A DNA stretch of 64,000 bases, from NCBI RefSeq assembly GCF_026151205.1, contig NC_087077.1, forward strand, positions 1,736,001 through 1,800,000. Direction: 5' to 3'. Shown here piece by piece: positions 31,498-42,260 of the stretch. Source of the DNA: Bolinopsis microptera. Lineage: Eukaryota; Ctenophora; Tentaculata; Lobata; Bolinopsidae. The notes under the pieces are model-generated. The model saw only the letters and a program-made list of their open reading frames with translations, made no database searches and was not told the origin of the DNA. Within the stretch, counting starts at the first letter, position 1, and every line of letters starts with the position of its first letter. Position numbers and translations under genes: made by a program.

Positions 31498-32845
31498 TAA
31501 CTATGTATGTTTCAGTTAAACAAAAAAATTCAGTTAAACAAAAATTCAATTTTATGCCATTTATTACAGAGTAAACAAGTTTACAATAAATCAATTTTAT
31601 ATTTAAAGGAATCCTAATTCAATGCGTAGTATAGTTGTCACTCTTTAAATATATTAGATGTAGGTTGACAGGGCAAAGGAGTGTTTGTGCTGTTTGCTAT
31701 TGCTCACACCAAACGGCAACCTAGTAAATGTTTTGTACGGACACCGGTCTCCATCACGATACAAAATTAGGATTGTAGAATTTTTGTCAAAATCTTTATT
31801 TTTCACTTTAATTTAAGTTATATTAATATAATAAATTCAAATCTTATGATATTGTTATTATCTTAACAGTTACTATTGTAGCTAAAGATTTTAAATTTGT
31901 ATTCCTTGTATTCCTTGTATTCCTTGTATAACTTTTAGTGCAGTGGAGGGAGCGGTGTGGTGCATTAATAGAGTGACAGCCTACTGATTTAGAGTTGTTT
32001 TTAAGTGAGCATAATGGGTATATTTTTGGACCTAAAGGCTTTACTACGACAACTTTAAAATTGGTTCTTTTAATCATTTATTAAATATCACTTAAAAAAT
32101 ATATAAATCTGGAATCTGTTCACACTGTGAACCAGTCCTATAAAAAAACCCTCTTCAATTAAATATTAAAAACGTCTCAATAATGGAAATAGTCATACAA
32201 TTAAGAAATTTACCAAATTCTTAATATCAACCTTTAGAGAAAAATACCTACCTAAGTCAATGTCTACCTGTAATACACTAATTATTAGGTTAAATACATA
32301 GGTGGTGGAGTCAGCACACATTTACCAAAATCAAAATTTTTTAATAGGAGGAACCTGTGGGCCGAGAACACTGGATTAAATTTGTTGAAGGGGATTGTTT
32401 TCAAATGACAGCTGCATTATGTCATAATCGCTTGAAGTCCATGCTGAATCATTATAAGCATGTTGCAGCTTTAGAAGTGTCTTTTTCAGGCGACTTTTAG
32501 CAAGGCTAATCTTGTAGGAGTAGTCAAAAAGCTTAAGTTTAGGGGCAATTGTGCTCCAATTGTGTTTCCAGTCTGGAAGGTCTGGGAATTCCAAACTCGG
32601 CAATCCTTAACTGCTCTAGAGATTCAAAATTTATCCAAATCTGCAGTGAACTTGTAAATAATGATGACCTCAAACAAAGATCTGTATTTCTACAGGGCCC
32701 ACCCACGCTTATCTGGGGAGTCTTGTCCCTATATTAGACGGCCAATGCTCTATCCATTGGTATGTATTAATCTAATCTAATCTACGCGGCCTTACCCAGG
32801 CCTGTTATAAATGGGGAGTCCCTCTTAGAACGACCAGTGCTAGAC
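31498..32845. other. Unassigned repeat-rich stretch
   Basis: No credible gene was seen. It contains a TTGTATTCC tandem run at about 31899-31930, resembling a CR1-type 3' tail, and an AATCT run at 32766-32783, another likely retroelement tail. A 75-codon minus-strand frame (32376-32603) has no recognisable relatives. GGGGAGTC-type sequence is repeated at 32716 and 32813. Confidence 0.4.
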
Positions 32846-33787
32846 CAGTGGCGTAACGCTGTGCGGGGGGGCGCCGTCTTAGGGGGGCGCAAAATCGTCG
32901 TTTGAATGTTGGACAATTTCGAAAACTTAACTTAAGTACTAGGAAAACTGCGCTATTTGCTCTAGATACAGTTTTGATACTTTCAACACTACTATATAAC
33001 AAATAATTTGAGGATGTACCATGGAAGTCTAGAGTACCCGCAACAAGAAATGCAGCTGTAAACGACTTGGTAACGGGGTGCATGTGAGCTCTGGGGGCCA
33101 GTGGCATCAGAAGACTGGCTATCAGCCTTGAAAATAAGATGAGTTCTTTAGATTCATGTCACATCTGCACTGCATCTCCATCACAATGACACAAACACTC
33201 TCTCCTTCACTACCCTACCCTACCCTAGCCTAGCCCTACCCCTCCCTCCTTTTACCTGTTGCGGGTACTCTGGACTGCATGGACATCCTTGAATAGAGGT
33301 ATTTTATATAGTAGTGTTGTGGTATTATACTGTGTACATGTATATATATTCTATCCTATATATCAATATATTCTATATCTATATATAATACTGTATCTTT
33401 TATATACAAACTTTTCCTTACCCCCGCCTCCCCTTCCTCTATAAATTGTACTCAAATCCCACACCCAACCTGCTATTGACTTACTAAATAACCTCTATAT
33501 CTCTACATTGGGCCATAGCAGTCCACCCCGCTCCCTTCCCCTCCCTCCCCTATTCCACCAAGCACCAACATCTCTCCAAATCACATCACAAACTTTCATG
33601 TAATTAGACCTTGTGTTCCTTTTTTATCTTATTTTGAAAATGATTTTGTTTAACTTTACCTCTCTACCTGATATCACTCACCCCTGTCAAAACTGTGTTA
33701 CTCTCATTATCTTATTTTCAGGCTGTTGGTTGGTTTGATGGTGCCCTGGCCCCCATCTCATTATGTGCTCCCTACCATCTATTCTTC

Positions 33788-36700
33788 ATGCAAGACAGAA
33801 CTCTTACTGAAGATAATTCTCGATCAACGAGATCGAGAAATAACTCCTCTCCCCTGGATGGAAATGTTATTGACTTTACGAAACCTATCACCATCACGAC
33901 GCCCGGATGCTATGTGCTTAGCAATCCTGACTCTGGTTGTAGAATCAGTCTCTTTCAGGATGTGTTTGCAAGCCAACTGTGTGACCAATTTTCCTCTGAA
34001 ATCGAAAATACTGGCACCCTTAAACAGTACAACACAATCCACAGGCAGTCTCAGGCGCCACTTGCACTTCCAAGACTCTCGTCATGGTTTGGACCCGTAG
34101 ACTATGCGTTCTCAGGAATCGTAATGAAAGCTAATTCTGTCTCCCAATGTCCTCGCCTTATTGCAGCATATCAGAACATGGCCGAAAACCTCTTCACACC
34201 CAACAACATTGATTGCTTTTTGATCAACCAGTACTGCTTTTTGATCAACCAGTATAGAACTGGACGTGATTCCTGTGGTGAGCACAGTGACAACGAGCCA
34301 GAGGTCGACCTCTCAAAACCTGTCGTTACTCTGTCACTTGGCCAACAGCGCCGCATGCTCATCAGAGAGGCTAAGAACCCTGGAAATGCCATCACAGTCA
34401 AACTCGACCAGGGTTCAGTTCTTGTAATGCATGGTACTGATTTCCAAAAGAAGTATACGCATCAAATACCCAAAGATAATGTGATCACTAATTCACGTAC
34501 CTCTGTGACCTACAGGACCTGCAGCTCCACTTTCCTAAGAAACCGAAGTGCCTTATCTACACCCCTGAAAGATATATCTATCACTCCTATACTTGCCCCC
34601 AAGACCCCTGGAGTCTCAGGCTCACCATCGCTACCTCTGCACAACAGACGTAGATCCTCCTTGTCTCTGTCTAGCTTCTCACAAGTTGACACCAGCTCAG
34701 TTGGGTCTCCAGTGGCCAGTAGTTCTCCTTCCATAACCAGCAGCAAAACATCAGTCTCTGATAGTGATACATTGCCTCTCAGCATAGATGCCATGCTTGA
34801 AGCCATTGATCTAATGAAAGACAAAACCGTGAAAAGCGAACTTTCTCGCCATGGCAGCACAAACTCTGGAACCCCTCTGGATTGTAAGAAAAGACTGAAG
34901 AAAGTTGCGAAAGCATGTCACAAACGCCTGAGCACGCTTCTTGCTGAGCCTCCAGTAGTCTCAGCTGAGCCCGAATGCATTACCCATTCCCTCCAAACTT
35001 TGGAAAACTCTGTTATTGATCTACAATCCAAAATAAGTCTACAACATAGCACCCTCCAAACACTTGTCTTATGTTCTGACAGTAATTCCAATCAAAAAGT
35101 TAGTGCCAGCCCCCCTAACCTGTCTAATGAACTCAACACTATGGACAAGAGACTTGAAAAGTTAGAGGATATAACTTGACTTACTTGACTTGACTTAAGG
35201 CGGGTAGTATTCCCGAGATCCATTGACAAAAGTTCTCCACAGCTTTCTGTCCTCCATCAGTCTAGCTATCTCATCTACTGATTTCAGCCCAGTATCTGCT
35301 TTTAGGTTATCTAGTAGTGTTAGGTAAGGTCGCCCCCTGTTAGTATGCCCATGACTCGGCTTCCAGAGAATCAGTTTGTTCAGTGTCAGCTCCGGATGTC
35401 GGTGAGCATGACCTGCAAGTCTGAGCCTTCGTTGGGTTATCTTGGAGCTGACTTTAGGAAGATCACCGTACAGACTGTGGTTGCTGACATGGTCTCGATA
35501 TTGATTGATGTTAAGGGCCATTCTTAACATTCGTGTATAGCAACCATCAACCATCTTCTCCAGCCTTTTCGTCATAGTCCAAGTCTCAGAACCGTATAGA
35601 AGCACCGACTCGACTAGTGCTGTGAACACTCTGGTCTTGATAGACTTTCTAAGGTTGGATTTCCAAAGTTTTTTGAGAGTGTGGCATGCTCCCCATGCTC
35701 TTCCTTTTCTAACCCTGATATCACTCTCACTGTCTCTGATTCTAGAACCAAGATAGGTAAAGTCTTCCACGTGCTCTATTGTGTTGTTACCCAGGGACTT
35801 GATGGTATCAGGGTTCTCGATGTTCTGAGTAATGAATTTGGTTTTCCCTTCATTCATTTTAAGTCCCACTGTAGCAGCAACTCTTTCTACCTCTAGCATC
35901 AGCATCTCTGCCTCCTTTACAGTATCTGCTATCAGAGCAATGTCATCTGCAAAACCAGTGTCTGTTATCTTCTCCGCCTTGACTCTCCTACTCCGATAAG
36001 GCTTAATGGTAAATCCTATTTCAGGATACTTGCTTAAGGCTTGTCTCATGCAATAGTCAAGGGCTATAATGAACAAGTATGGTGCTAATGTATCCCCTTG
36101 AAGAACTCCTGCCAGGATATCAAATAGCTCGGTATCCCCATCTGGTGTTATAACTTTGCCCTTCGTGTTGACATAGAGAAGATTAATGATATCTACAATA
36201 CTGTCCGGTATTCCATAGGCCTTTAGTATTTGCATCAAAATTCCCCGGTGAAGTGAATCAAAGGCCTTCTTAAAATCAACAAACACCATAGCTACCGGTA
36301 AATTTCTCTGTCTAGCCCCCTCTAGAATCCTTCTGAGTGCCAAGATGTGACTAGTAGTGGACCGTCCTTCCCGAAAACCATTCTGAGTGTCCCTAAGTAC
36401 CCCCTCTATAGCCGGCTGGATCCTATTAAGCACCATTCTATTGAGAGTCTTAGCTACGAGAGAAGTCAAAGATATCCCCCTCCAGTTTCCAGGGTTGGTC
36501 AAGTCTCCCTTTTTGGGAACCGGGATGATGTTACTTATCCTCCACTGATCTGGCGCAATACCATCTGTCAGGGCTTTGTTGCAGAAGGACAGCACGATTT
36601 CATCCAGGTCGCATCTTTTGAGGACTTCAGGTGGTATGCCGTCATCACCTGGTGCTTTACCTTCTTTTATCCTGTGTTTAGCAGCTTTAAGCTCATCCAC

Positions 36701-37544
36701 AGTAAAAGGTTCTGTACTGATGTTGAGTCCTTCAAATTGAGTCTCGATCCTAGGATGCTCGTTTTCCACATCCGGTATACTCCCTAACAGATTCGTGAAA
36801 TGCCCAAGCCAATTTTTCTTCCTTTCTTCGGCTCCGTTGCCCCTTATTTGAGTTGCCCCCTTGGCCTTCCTGCCAGTTATCTCATTTATGACATTCCAAC
36901 TTTCTTTGTTTTTGCATCTGTCTGCAGCCATTTCGACCCTTCTAACCTTGGCAACTAGATCTTCTTCAAAGATCTTCTTCAAGGATATAATGAGCAGCAT
37001 AAACGAAAAACAACATGAAACTGCCACCTCCCTTAAAGCCTTCGAAGCAGATGTCACTGCAATTAAGAACAAAGTAGATGACTCTAAGGCCTGCCTACAG
37101 TCTCTCCAGCTTAATGACCGCACCAACCCATCAAGAAAAAAGCCATCGCCTCATCCTCAAAACCAGAACCACCCAACCCACAGCCCTAGTAGACAAACGC
37201 GAAAACCAAAAAAGGTTCTACTCCTACATGACTCCCAGATGAACAACTTTCTACCTGAGTCATTTTCCTCTGGGTTCAAGGTGGAAAAAATGAAAGTAGG
37301 CTCTTATACTGACATGATAAAAGACCACTGTATGAGAGATGTCATTAAACAGCCAGAGGTCGACTGTTACATTCTCCAGCTTGGAGTCAACGACTACAGA
37401 TACAGAACCTGCTCTGTTAATAAAGCGATTGAGGATGCAAAATCAGTCATCGATAAACTCCTCTCGAGCTCCAGCGCAAAGGTTGTCATCTCCCTACCCA
37501 CCCCAACCCCTGGATTAATCAGTGAACTTACCAACCAAGGCTAG
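33788..37544 (+). pseudogene. LINE ORF1: AlkB-like dioxygenase, coiled coil and SGNH hydrolase, split by an RTE insertion
   Basis: Start chosen at the Met at 33788, just before the conserved part; an upstream Met at 33695 is in frame. The AlkB domain (33940-34530) has NQYRTGRDS, the HSDNE metal motif, LSLGQQRRM, a third metal His in YTHQIPK, and R-x5-R (RTSVTYR) for 2-oxoglutarate. This closely resembles ALKBH2/3-type demethylases. A low-complexity Ser-rich linker and a coiled coil follow. The frame is cut at 35174 and resumes at 36991 once the RTE-like element and its AGGATATAA duplication are discounted. The last part is an SGNH/GDSL-like hydrolase (LLHDSQ, then LQLGVND), ending early at 37542-37544. 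About 646 codons overall before insertion. A 7-codon tandem duplication lies at 34215-34256. Confidence 0.8.
35175..36981 (-). mobile_element. RTE-like LINE inside ORF1, with 9-bp target duplication
   Basis: AGGATATAA flanks it at 35166-35174 and 36982-36990. On the minus strand it runs from the linker before the reverse transcriptase (ESWNVINEITGRK) through motif A FVDFKKAFDS, GVLQGDTLAPY and GFADDIAL to the YYPP end and an AAGTC-type tail. The open frame (to 35195) is uninterrupted, and its first 40 or so codons up to the junction come from host sequence. It is a close relative of 21140-22551 and lacks the 10-base deletion of that copy. The endonuclease is missing through 5' truncation. Confidence 0.87.
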
Positions 37545-37894
37545 CAAACCCGCTTGGTAGTAAGCACTGTAACAGTATCCTCAGACGAGAATACTTTAAG
37601 CAACGCAACAAGCATAGCAATTTTGTAAACAGTAAGAAAGTAGCTTTCCTTAAGAAGTTAAATGAAGCTATAGAAGAAGGTCACATACTCGACTGGAAAA
37701 AATTTAAACGGCTTAAACAAGAACATGACACTAGCCCCTTACTTGACAAATTTGATTTAGCTAGCTTCCATGACTTCTTTGCATCCCTTTATAAAAAACC
37801 AGACCAGGAGCCAGATCTCACTCACCACAATCACAAACATTACCCTGAACCACCAGATCTGGATATCCTAAATAAGCTCATGTCAGAATCTTAA
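37545..37894 (+). pseudogene. Linker region of the LINE, with nonsense codon
   Basis: In the frame of the downstream reverse transcriptase this encodes a basic, helical stretch (KKLNEAIEEGHILDWKKFKR) and FASLYKK, typical of the region just before a LINE reverse transcriptase. A TAA at 37892-37894 separates it from the frame at 37895. No AP endonuclease motif was seen between the SGNH domain and here. Confidence 0.6.
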
Positions 37895-39907
37895 GTGACC
37901 TCTGCCATCAAAAATCTCAAAAAAGGTAAAAGTTGCTCAAACGACTTGATATCCAACGAGATGCTTCAGAGCGTAACTCCGCTTTGTCTCAAAGCCATCC
38001 TCAAAAACTTCAACCACTCACTGGTCTCTGGTTACTATCCATGGCACACCAGCATCATTACTCCTATTTACAAGTCTGGCAACCCTTTCAGCCCGGACAA
38101 CTACAGAGCAATAGCTGTTGGTAGCTGTATGGGTAAACTATTTTCTAGCATCTTACTTGAGCGTCTCCTGCACTTCAAAAAGCTCTACTGCCCTGACCCA
38201 AAAGAACAACTAGGGTTCTCGAAGGGTGCTCAAACAAATGACCACGTTTTTACCCTTAAGACAGTCATTGACAAATATACCAAGGTTAAAAAAGCTCGCC
38301 TCTATGCATGCTTTGTTGATCTAAGAAAGGCCTTTGACACTGTATGTAGGGACCTCCTTCTGCACAAAATCACATGCCTTGGAATAACTGGAAACTTCTT
38401 CAATTGCCTAAGTGATATGTATAGAAACTCAATAGCTCATATAAAAATCTCCAAACTCTTGTCCCCTAATATTGACATTGGAAAAGGAACAGAGCAGGGA
38501 CACCCCCTATCACCGGACCTTTTTAAAATCTATATCAACGACTTGTCATCTCTCCTGAAATCTGTTGGTGATTATCCTATTCTAGCTGACGTCCTAATAT
38601 CACATCTGCTCTGGGCTGACGATCTTGTCCTACTTGCCCTAAGTCCCAAGGCCTTGCAAGACAATATAAACATCCTATTCGACTTCTGTAACTCTAACAT
38701 GGGCCTTGAAGTAAACATTAAAAAAACCAAGATTCTCATATTCTGCCCTCCTAAAAGAAAACAATCCTATGAAACATTCATTTTGGGAGGCCAGCCCATC
38801 CAACACACCGAAAAATACTGCTATCTTGGCATTATATTCCACAGAAATGGATCTTTTACAGCAGCAAATACTGAACTGAGGGCCAAGGCTCTCCGTGCTC
38901 TCTATGGCCTCAAAGGCAATATCGTCAAAGATGCCCTCTCTCACCGTTCCCTAAACATTCTATTTGACTCTCTAATAAAACCGATACTGCTCTATGGCTG
39001 CCAAATCTTATGTCCTCACTCAAAAACCATGAGATACCTCTCCAAAACAGATAGCAAAGCCAACCCCCAGCATACTCTCAGGTACATCTCACAAGACCAC
39101 TATGAAAGATTCCACCTTAAGTTTATCAAGTGGTCCTTGTCTGTCCATTCAAAAGCATCAAATATAGGCTGCTGGGGCGAAAGTGGGCGCCACCCCCTCT
39201 TCTTTGAAGCCTGCAAACTTGCAATAGATTTCTATAGTCGTCTTGAAAGCACTGAAAATGAACTTCTCTCCGCTGCATTTCACGAGCAGATTATGCTGGG
39301 CCTTCCTTGGTACACCAACATCTCTAATCTTCTCACCAAATATAACTTCCCCCACTCATCCTCTTCAAAATCCAAGCTCTCTACCCAAATCAGTCACAAC
39401 ATGAGGGAAGAATTTGTGGATACCTGGAAATCTGCCAAGGCATCCTCACCTAAATTAGAATTCTACAATCAAATTAAACATGATTTTGAACCAGAAACAT
39501 ACTTAGGAGTGGTTAAGATCCCCGATGCTCGGAAAAGCTTAACAAGGTTTCGTATTAGCTGCCACAATCTTTACATTGAGAGGGGCCGCTACGAAACCCC
39601 CCTAGTACCAAGAGAACATCGATGGTGCACTTTTTGCTTTTTCAGCAAGGGGCTTAAGCCTATTGAGGACGAAATTCATGTTCTAACTGACTGTTTACTC
39701 TACTCCTCAGTTAGAGAAAAATTTAACTTCCATCCCAAAAATATTACTGACCTAGCCGGTTTGCTATCCGATAAAACACTAGACCCTACAAAATTTACTG
39801 CCACAGCAAGAGCAATCCATTCAATTCTCTCTGTGAACGAAAATTTTACAGCCTACTATAAGAGCCCAGATTTCCACTCAAATACTGGCCAATGCATAAT
39901 GCTATAG
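37895..39907 (+). CDS. LINE reverse transcriptase, 670 aa open frame
   Basis: The frame opens just after a TAA; the first Met replaces a GTG-type position, so the true start lay further upstream. Motifs: NYRAIAVGSCMGKLFS, motif A CFVDLRKAFDTV, motif B GTEQGHPLSPDLF and motif C LLWADDLVLLA, with both aspartates kept. A C-terminal zinc-binding motif (WCTFC, then EIHVLTDC) is seen near residues 590-615. It ends at TAG 39905-39907. Motif B with GTEQGHPLSP differs from the GVPQGS form of the CR1/L2 copies here, so this is a distinct LINE lineage. The polymerase itself looks intact. Confidence 0.8.
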   Translation: MTSAIKNLKKGKSCSNDLISNEMLQSVTPLCLKAILKNFNHSLVSGYYPWHTSIITPIYKSGNPFSPDNYRAIAVGSCMGKLFSSILLERLLHFKKLYCPDPKEQLGFSKGAQTNDHVFTLKTVIDKYTKVKKARLYACFVDLRKAFDTVCRDLLLHKITCLGITGNFFNCLSDMYRNSIAHIKISKLLSPNIDIGKGTEQGHPLSPDLFKIYINDLSSLLKSVGDYPILADVLISHLLWADDLVLLALSPKALQDNINILFDFCNSNMGLEVNIKKTKILIFCPPKRKQSYETFILGGQPIQHTEKYCYLGIIFHRNGSFTAANTELRAKALRALYGLKGNIVKDALSHRSLNILFDSLIKPILLYGCQILCPHSKTMRYLSKTDSKANPQHTLRYISQDHYERFHLKFIKWSLSVHSKASNIGCWGESGRHPLFFEACKLAIDFYSRLESTENELLSAAFHEQIMLGLPWYTNISNLLTKYNFPHSSSSKSKLSTQISHNMREEFVDTWKSAKASSPKLEFYNQIKHDFEPETYLGVVKIPDARKSLTRFRISCHNLYIERGRYETPLVPREHRWCTFCFFSKGLKPIEDEIHVLTDCLLYSSVREKFNFHPKNITDLAGLLSDKTLDPTKFTATARAIHSILSVNENFTAYYKSPDFHSNTGQCIML

Positions 39908-40844
39908 GACCTCAAAAATAGTATTATAAAACATTTCTATTTTATCCCTACACATTTGTAAATAACTAGAATTGTGTAACCTTAAATTATTTCAGAATTA
40001 TAACTATTGTGAATTCAATAAAATAATTATCACTTTTGTATCCTTGTATCCTTGTATCCTTGTATCCTACACACTTTTTTAGAGATTTTACTGGCGTATT
40101 TTCTAAAATCACCTAATTTGTTCAATTTTAGGGAGGGGCACCAAAAGCGCCAACAGGGGGGCGCTTTTTTCGGCGGGGGGGGCCAACAGGCAACGTTACG
40201 CCAATGTGCTAGACACTGTACTGTTTACTACTGACTGAATGGAAATCTACTGAACTCTTTGGATTGGTAGAACCTGTCTGGTTACATGAACAATGGAGCT
40301 AGTTTCTAGATTAACTCACATGATATTATTGCCGACTTAGGCTGCTTGGATGCATCAAATCTCAACTATTTTTTGGTGTGTTACTTTGTTTTGGGCTTTA
40401 CTTGTAAGCTTTATTGAATGTATCCATAAAATTGCAATTCCATTGATATTTATAACTTGAGAAAATTTTTCTACCAAAAACGTTTTCGATCGGGAATCAA
40501 ATTATTTTGGGGAATATCTTGATATAACGACGTTGTCGTAATGACACAAGTGACTAGGATCAACCACCTTATTTGATAGTTTTAAAAAATAAAGTATTTA
40601 TATTTTTAACTTAGGGTGTTAATCTTTTTAAGGATTTTATTTTTCTATTTCAGATCTATCGTGCTATTTGTTACTAAAAAGCTCATTGTAGCCTATAATA
40701 ATTAGATTTTCATCATCATGATGTATTTAACTCAAAGTAAAGTCAAAGTAAAGCAAAATTTATGACTGATGACATCATCACACATGTCCACAAAATACAT
40801 CGCACTATGTGAATAATTTGAAAACTGGCCACGGGCTTGATTCA

Positions 40845-40960
40845 CGATGTCAATCCTTCGCAGCTCGGTGAGGCACTGCAGTGGTGCATCTCGCCGATCT
40901 ACCGCAAACAATTATTTGCGCGACCCAGTAGTGCATCGCGCTACAAGCCAAGGGCCTGAA
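40845..40960 (-). repeat. Dispersed repeat ending GGATTGACATCGTGAATCAA
   Basis: On the minus strand it reads GTAGCGCGATGCACTACTGG, then CGGTAGATCGGCGAGATGCA, CACCGAGCTGCGAAGG and the ending above. The same sequence lies on the plus strand at 48747-48868, and its ending recurs near 47095-47123. It is too short to code. It may be a SINE- or MITE-like element. Confidence 0.6.
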
Positions 40961-41215
40961 TATTATTATTATCAATCAATTACAATCAATTACAATTACT
41001 ATGTGGATAATTGCACGTAAAGCGAGCACTTTGGCCGGCCGGCACGTTCAAAAGGGGTTTCAGCGTGTGTTAAGGCACATCAAAAAGTATTAATAATCAA
41101 AATGTATAAATATCTAAACTTTTTATTCAAATTTATATTTATTGCTTATTTATCAACATTTTTCAAAATCATCCATTAAAAACAATCCTTACAAATCAAA
41201 TCAGTGGTCAAAATT

Positions 41216-41400
41216 GAAATTGGAGGACTTCACCGCTTCGACGCGCCGCGCAAACAAGCATCATTACTTCGCTAGTTTCTCTGCTTTTACCCGCTCCTAC
41301 TTGTAACGCGATGCACTATTGGGCCGCGGGCGCATCCAATAATGCTTCTCGCAACCACAGATCGGCGAGATCACCCCAGCGAACGCCGCGGGCTTCATAC
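41216..41400 (+). repeat. Dispersed GC-rich repeat (GGAGGACTTC family)
   Basis: Begins TGGAGGACTTCACCGCTTCG and includes GACGCGCCGCGCAAAC. Related copies lie at 48431-48518 (same strand) and 48070-48110 (opposite strand). It merges with GTAACGCGATGCACTATTGG, a piece of the repeat at 40845-40960. Confidence 0.55.
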
Positions 41401-42260
41401 GTCGCACAAAATGATTGAATTTCACTTTTAAAATCTCCTCAAGCTTCATGTTAAGTCAAATTACGTATGTTTAGTTTTAAAGTAATCTTGTTCTTTAGAT
41501 AATTGTCTCAATAATCGAATATCGAAGAGTTCAATTCAATCCAAGGAAAATTGTTCAAACTATGAGTGATCATGAATAAAAAATGGATAATTTACACGTA
41601 AAATTTGCCTCAAAATTTGTTTTGAAAAATAACCATAACTCTGGCTATGATTTAAATTTTGAAAATTTAAAATGCTAGTGCCGCGCACAAAAATGTTCCG
41701 CGCATTTAAAACGTGTCGATAATGCGCCCAAACCAATGTCGCGTTGGATAATAGTGAATAAGCTGGTTGAATTCACAATTTTCATTTTTTGTTACAGTTT
41801 GTTGCTTTGTGTGGCAGCCATATTGGTTTTGTGCGTGCGCAACTATTGCGCGCTATCTACATATCTTACCGTTAAATGTACGTTTACAGATTTAATCGAG
41901 ATCTTTGCGAGGCTTTCATAATTATGTAATATGTATGATATAGCTTGATATGCTGTTACTTCAAATTGCTGTAATTTCTATTTATATTGACTTAAGTCGA
42001 GTACAAAATGAAATTATTTGCTCTCTAATTTTAAGGATGACGACCTGCAACTGAAATTGAGTGATATTCGACTATTTCAATTTAGATTCGCTAGTCAACA
42101 AAATGGTTGCTCACTCCGAAATAACGACTTTCAAGTAATGGTATGTACCCTATTTTTTACAACAAGGCTCCCAGCATTATAGTAAAACATAGACAATAGA
42201 CAATATTTTAATATAAACTATAATTAATTTTTGACCGGGAACATTCAGCAGTTAACTTTG

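Larger units (their letters stand above)
32977..40073 (+). mobile_element. LINE encoding an AlkB-SGNH ORF1 and a reverse transcriptase
   Basis: This plus-strand non-LTR element is inserted in the hAT MITE. It starts with the 38-base leader (32977-33014) also found at the 5' end of the LINE ending at 19102. A 5' UTR of about 770 bases follows, rich in C and T, with an inverted repeat (32986-33050 with 33258-33325). Next are ORF1, a reverse transcriptase frame, an AATAAA at 40017-40022 and a TTGTATCC tandem tail at 40037-40071. An RTE-like LINE interrupts ORF1. Between ORF1 and the reverse transcriptase, the AP endonuclease expected of this kind of element is absent. Clade assignment needs a phylogeny. 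Confidence 0.8.
32846..40206. mobile_element. hAT-type MITE split by a LINE
   Basis: The left piece (32846-32976) begins CAGTGGCGTAACG and the right piece (40074-40206) ends GCAACGTTACGCCAATG. Both match the intact MITE at 49474-49751. The whole is flanked by the 8-bp duplication TGCTAGAC (32838-32845, 40207-40214). An 8-bp duplication and CAG-type ends are hAT hallmarks. The interior is the LINE at 32977-40073. Confidence 0.85.
40207..42260. other. Non-coding stretch with dispersed GC-rich repeats
   Basis: No gene was seen. Two repeat segments are listed separately (40845-40960, 41216-41400). The 61-codon frame at 41736-41921 has no recognisable relatives. The rest is unique AT-rich sequence. 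Confidence 0.4.

Noticed and set aside
32376-32603. 75-codon minus-strand frame as a host gene
   Set aside because: It lies in repeat-rich sequence next to retroelement tails and shows no recognisable domain.
33695-33787. Upstream in-frame Met of the AlkB ORF1 as its start
   Set aside because: The 31 extra residues are hydrophobic and unlike the domain; the Met at 33788 is simpler, though not proven.
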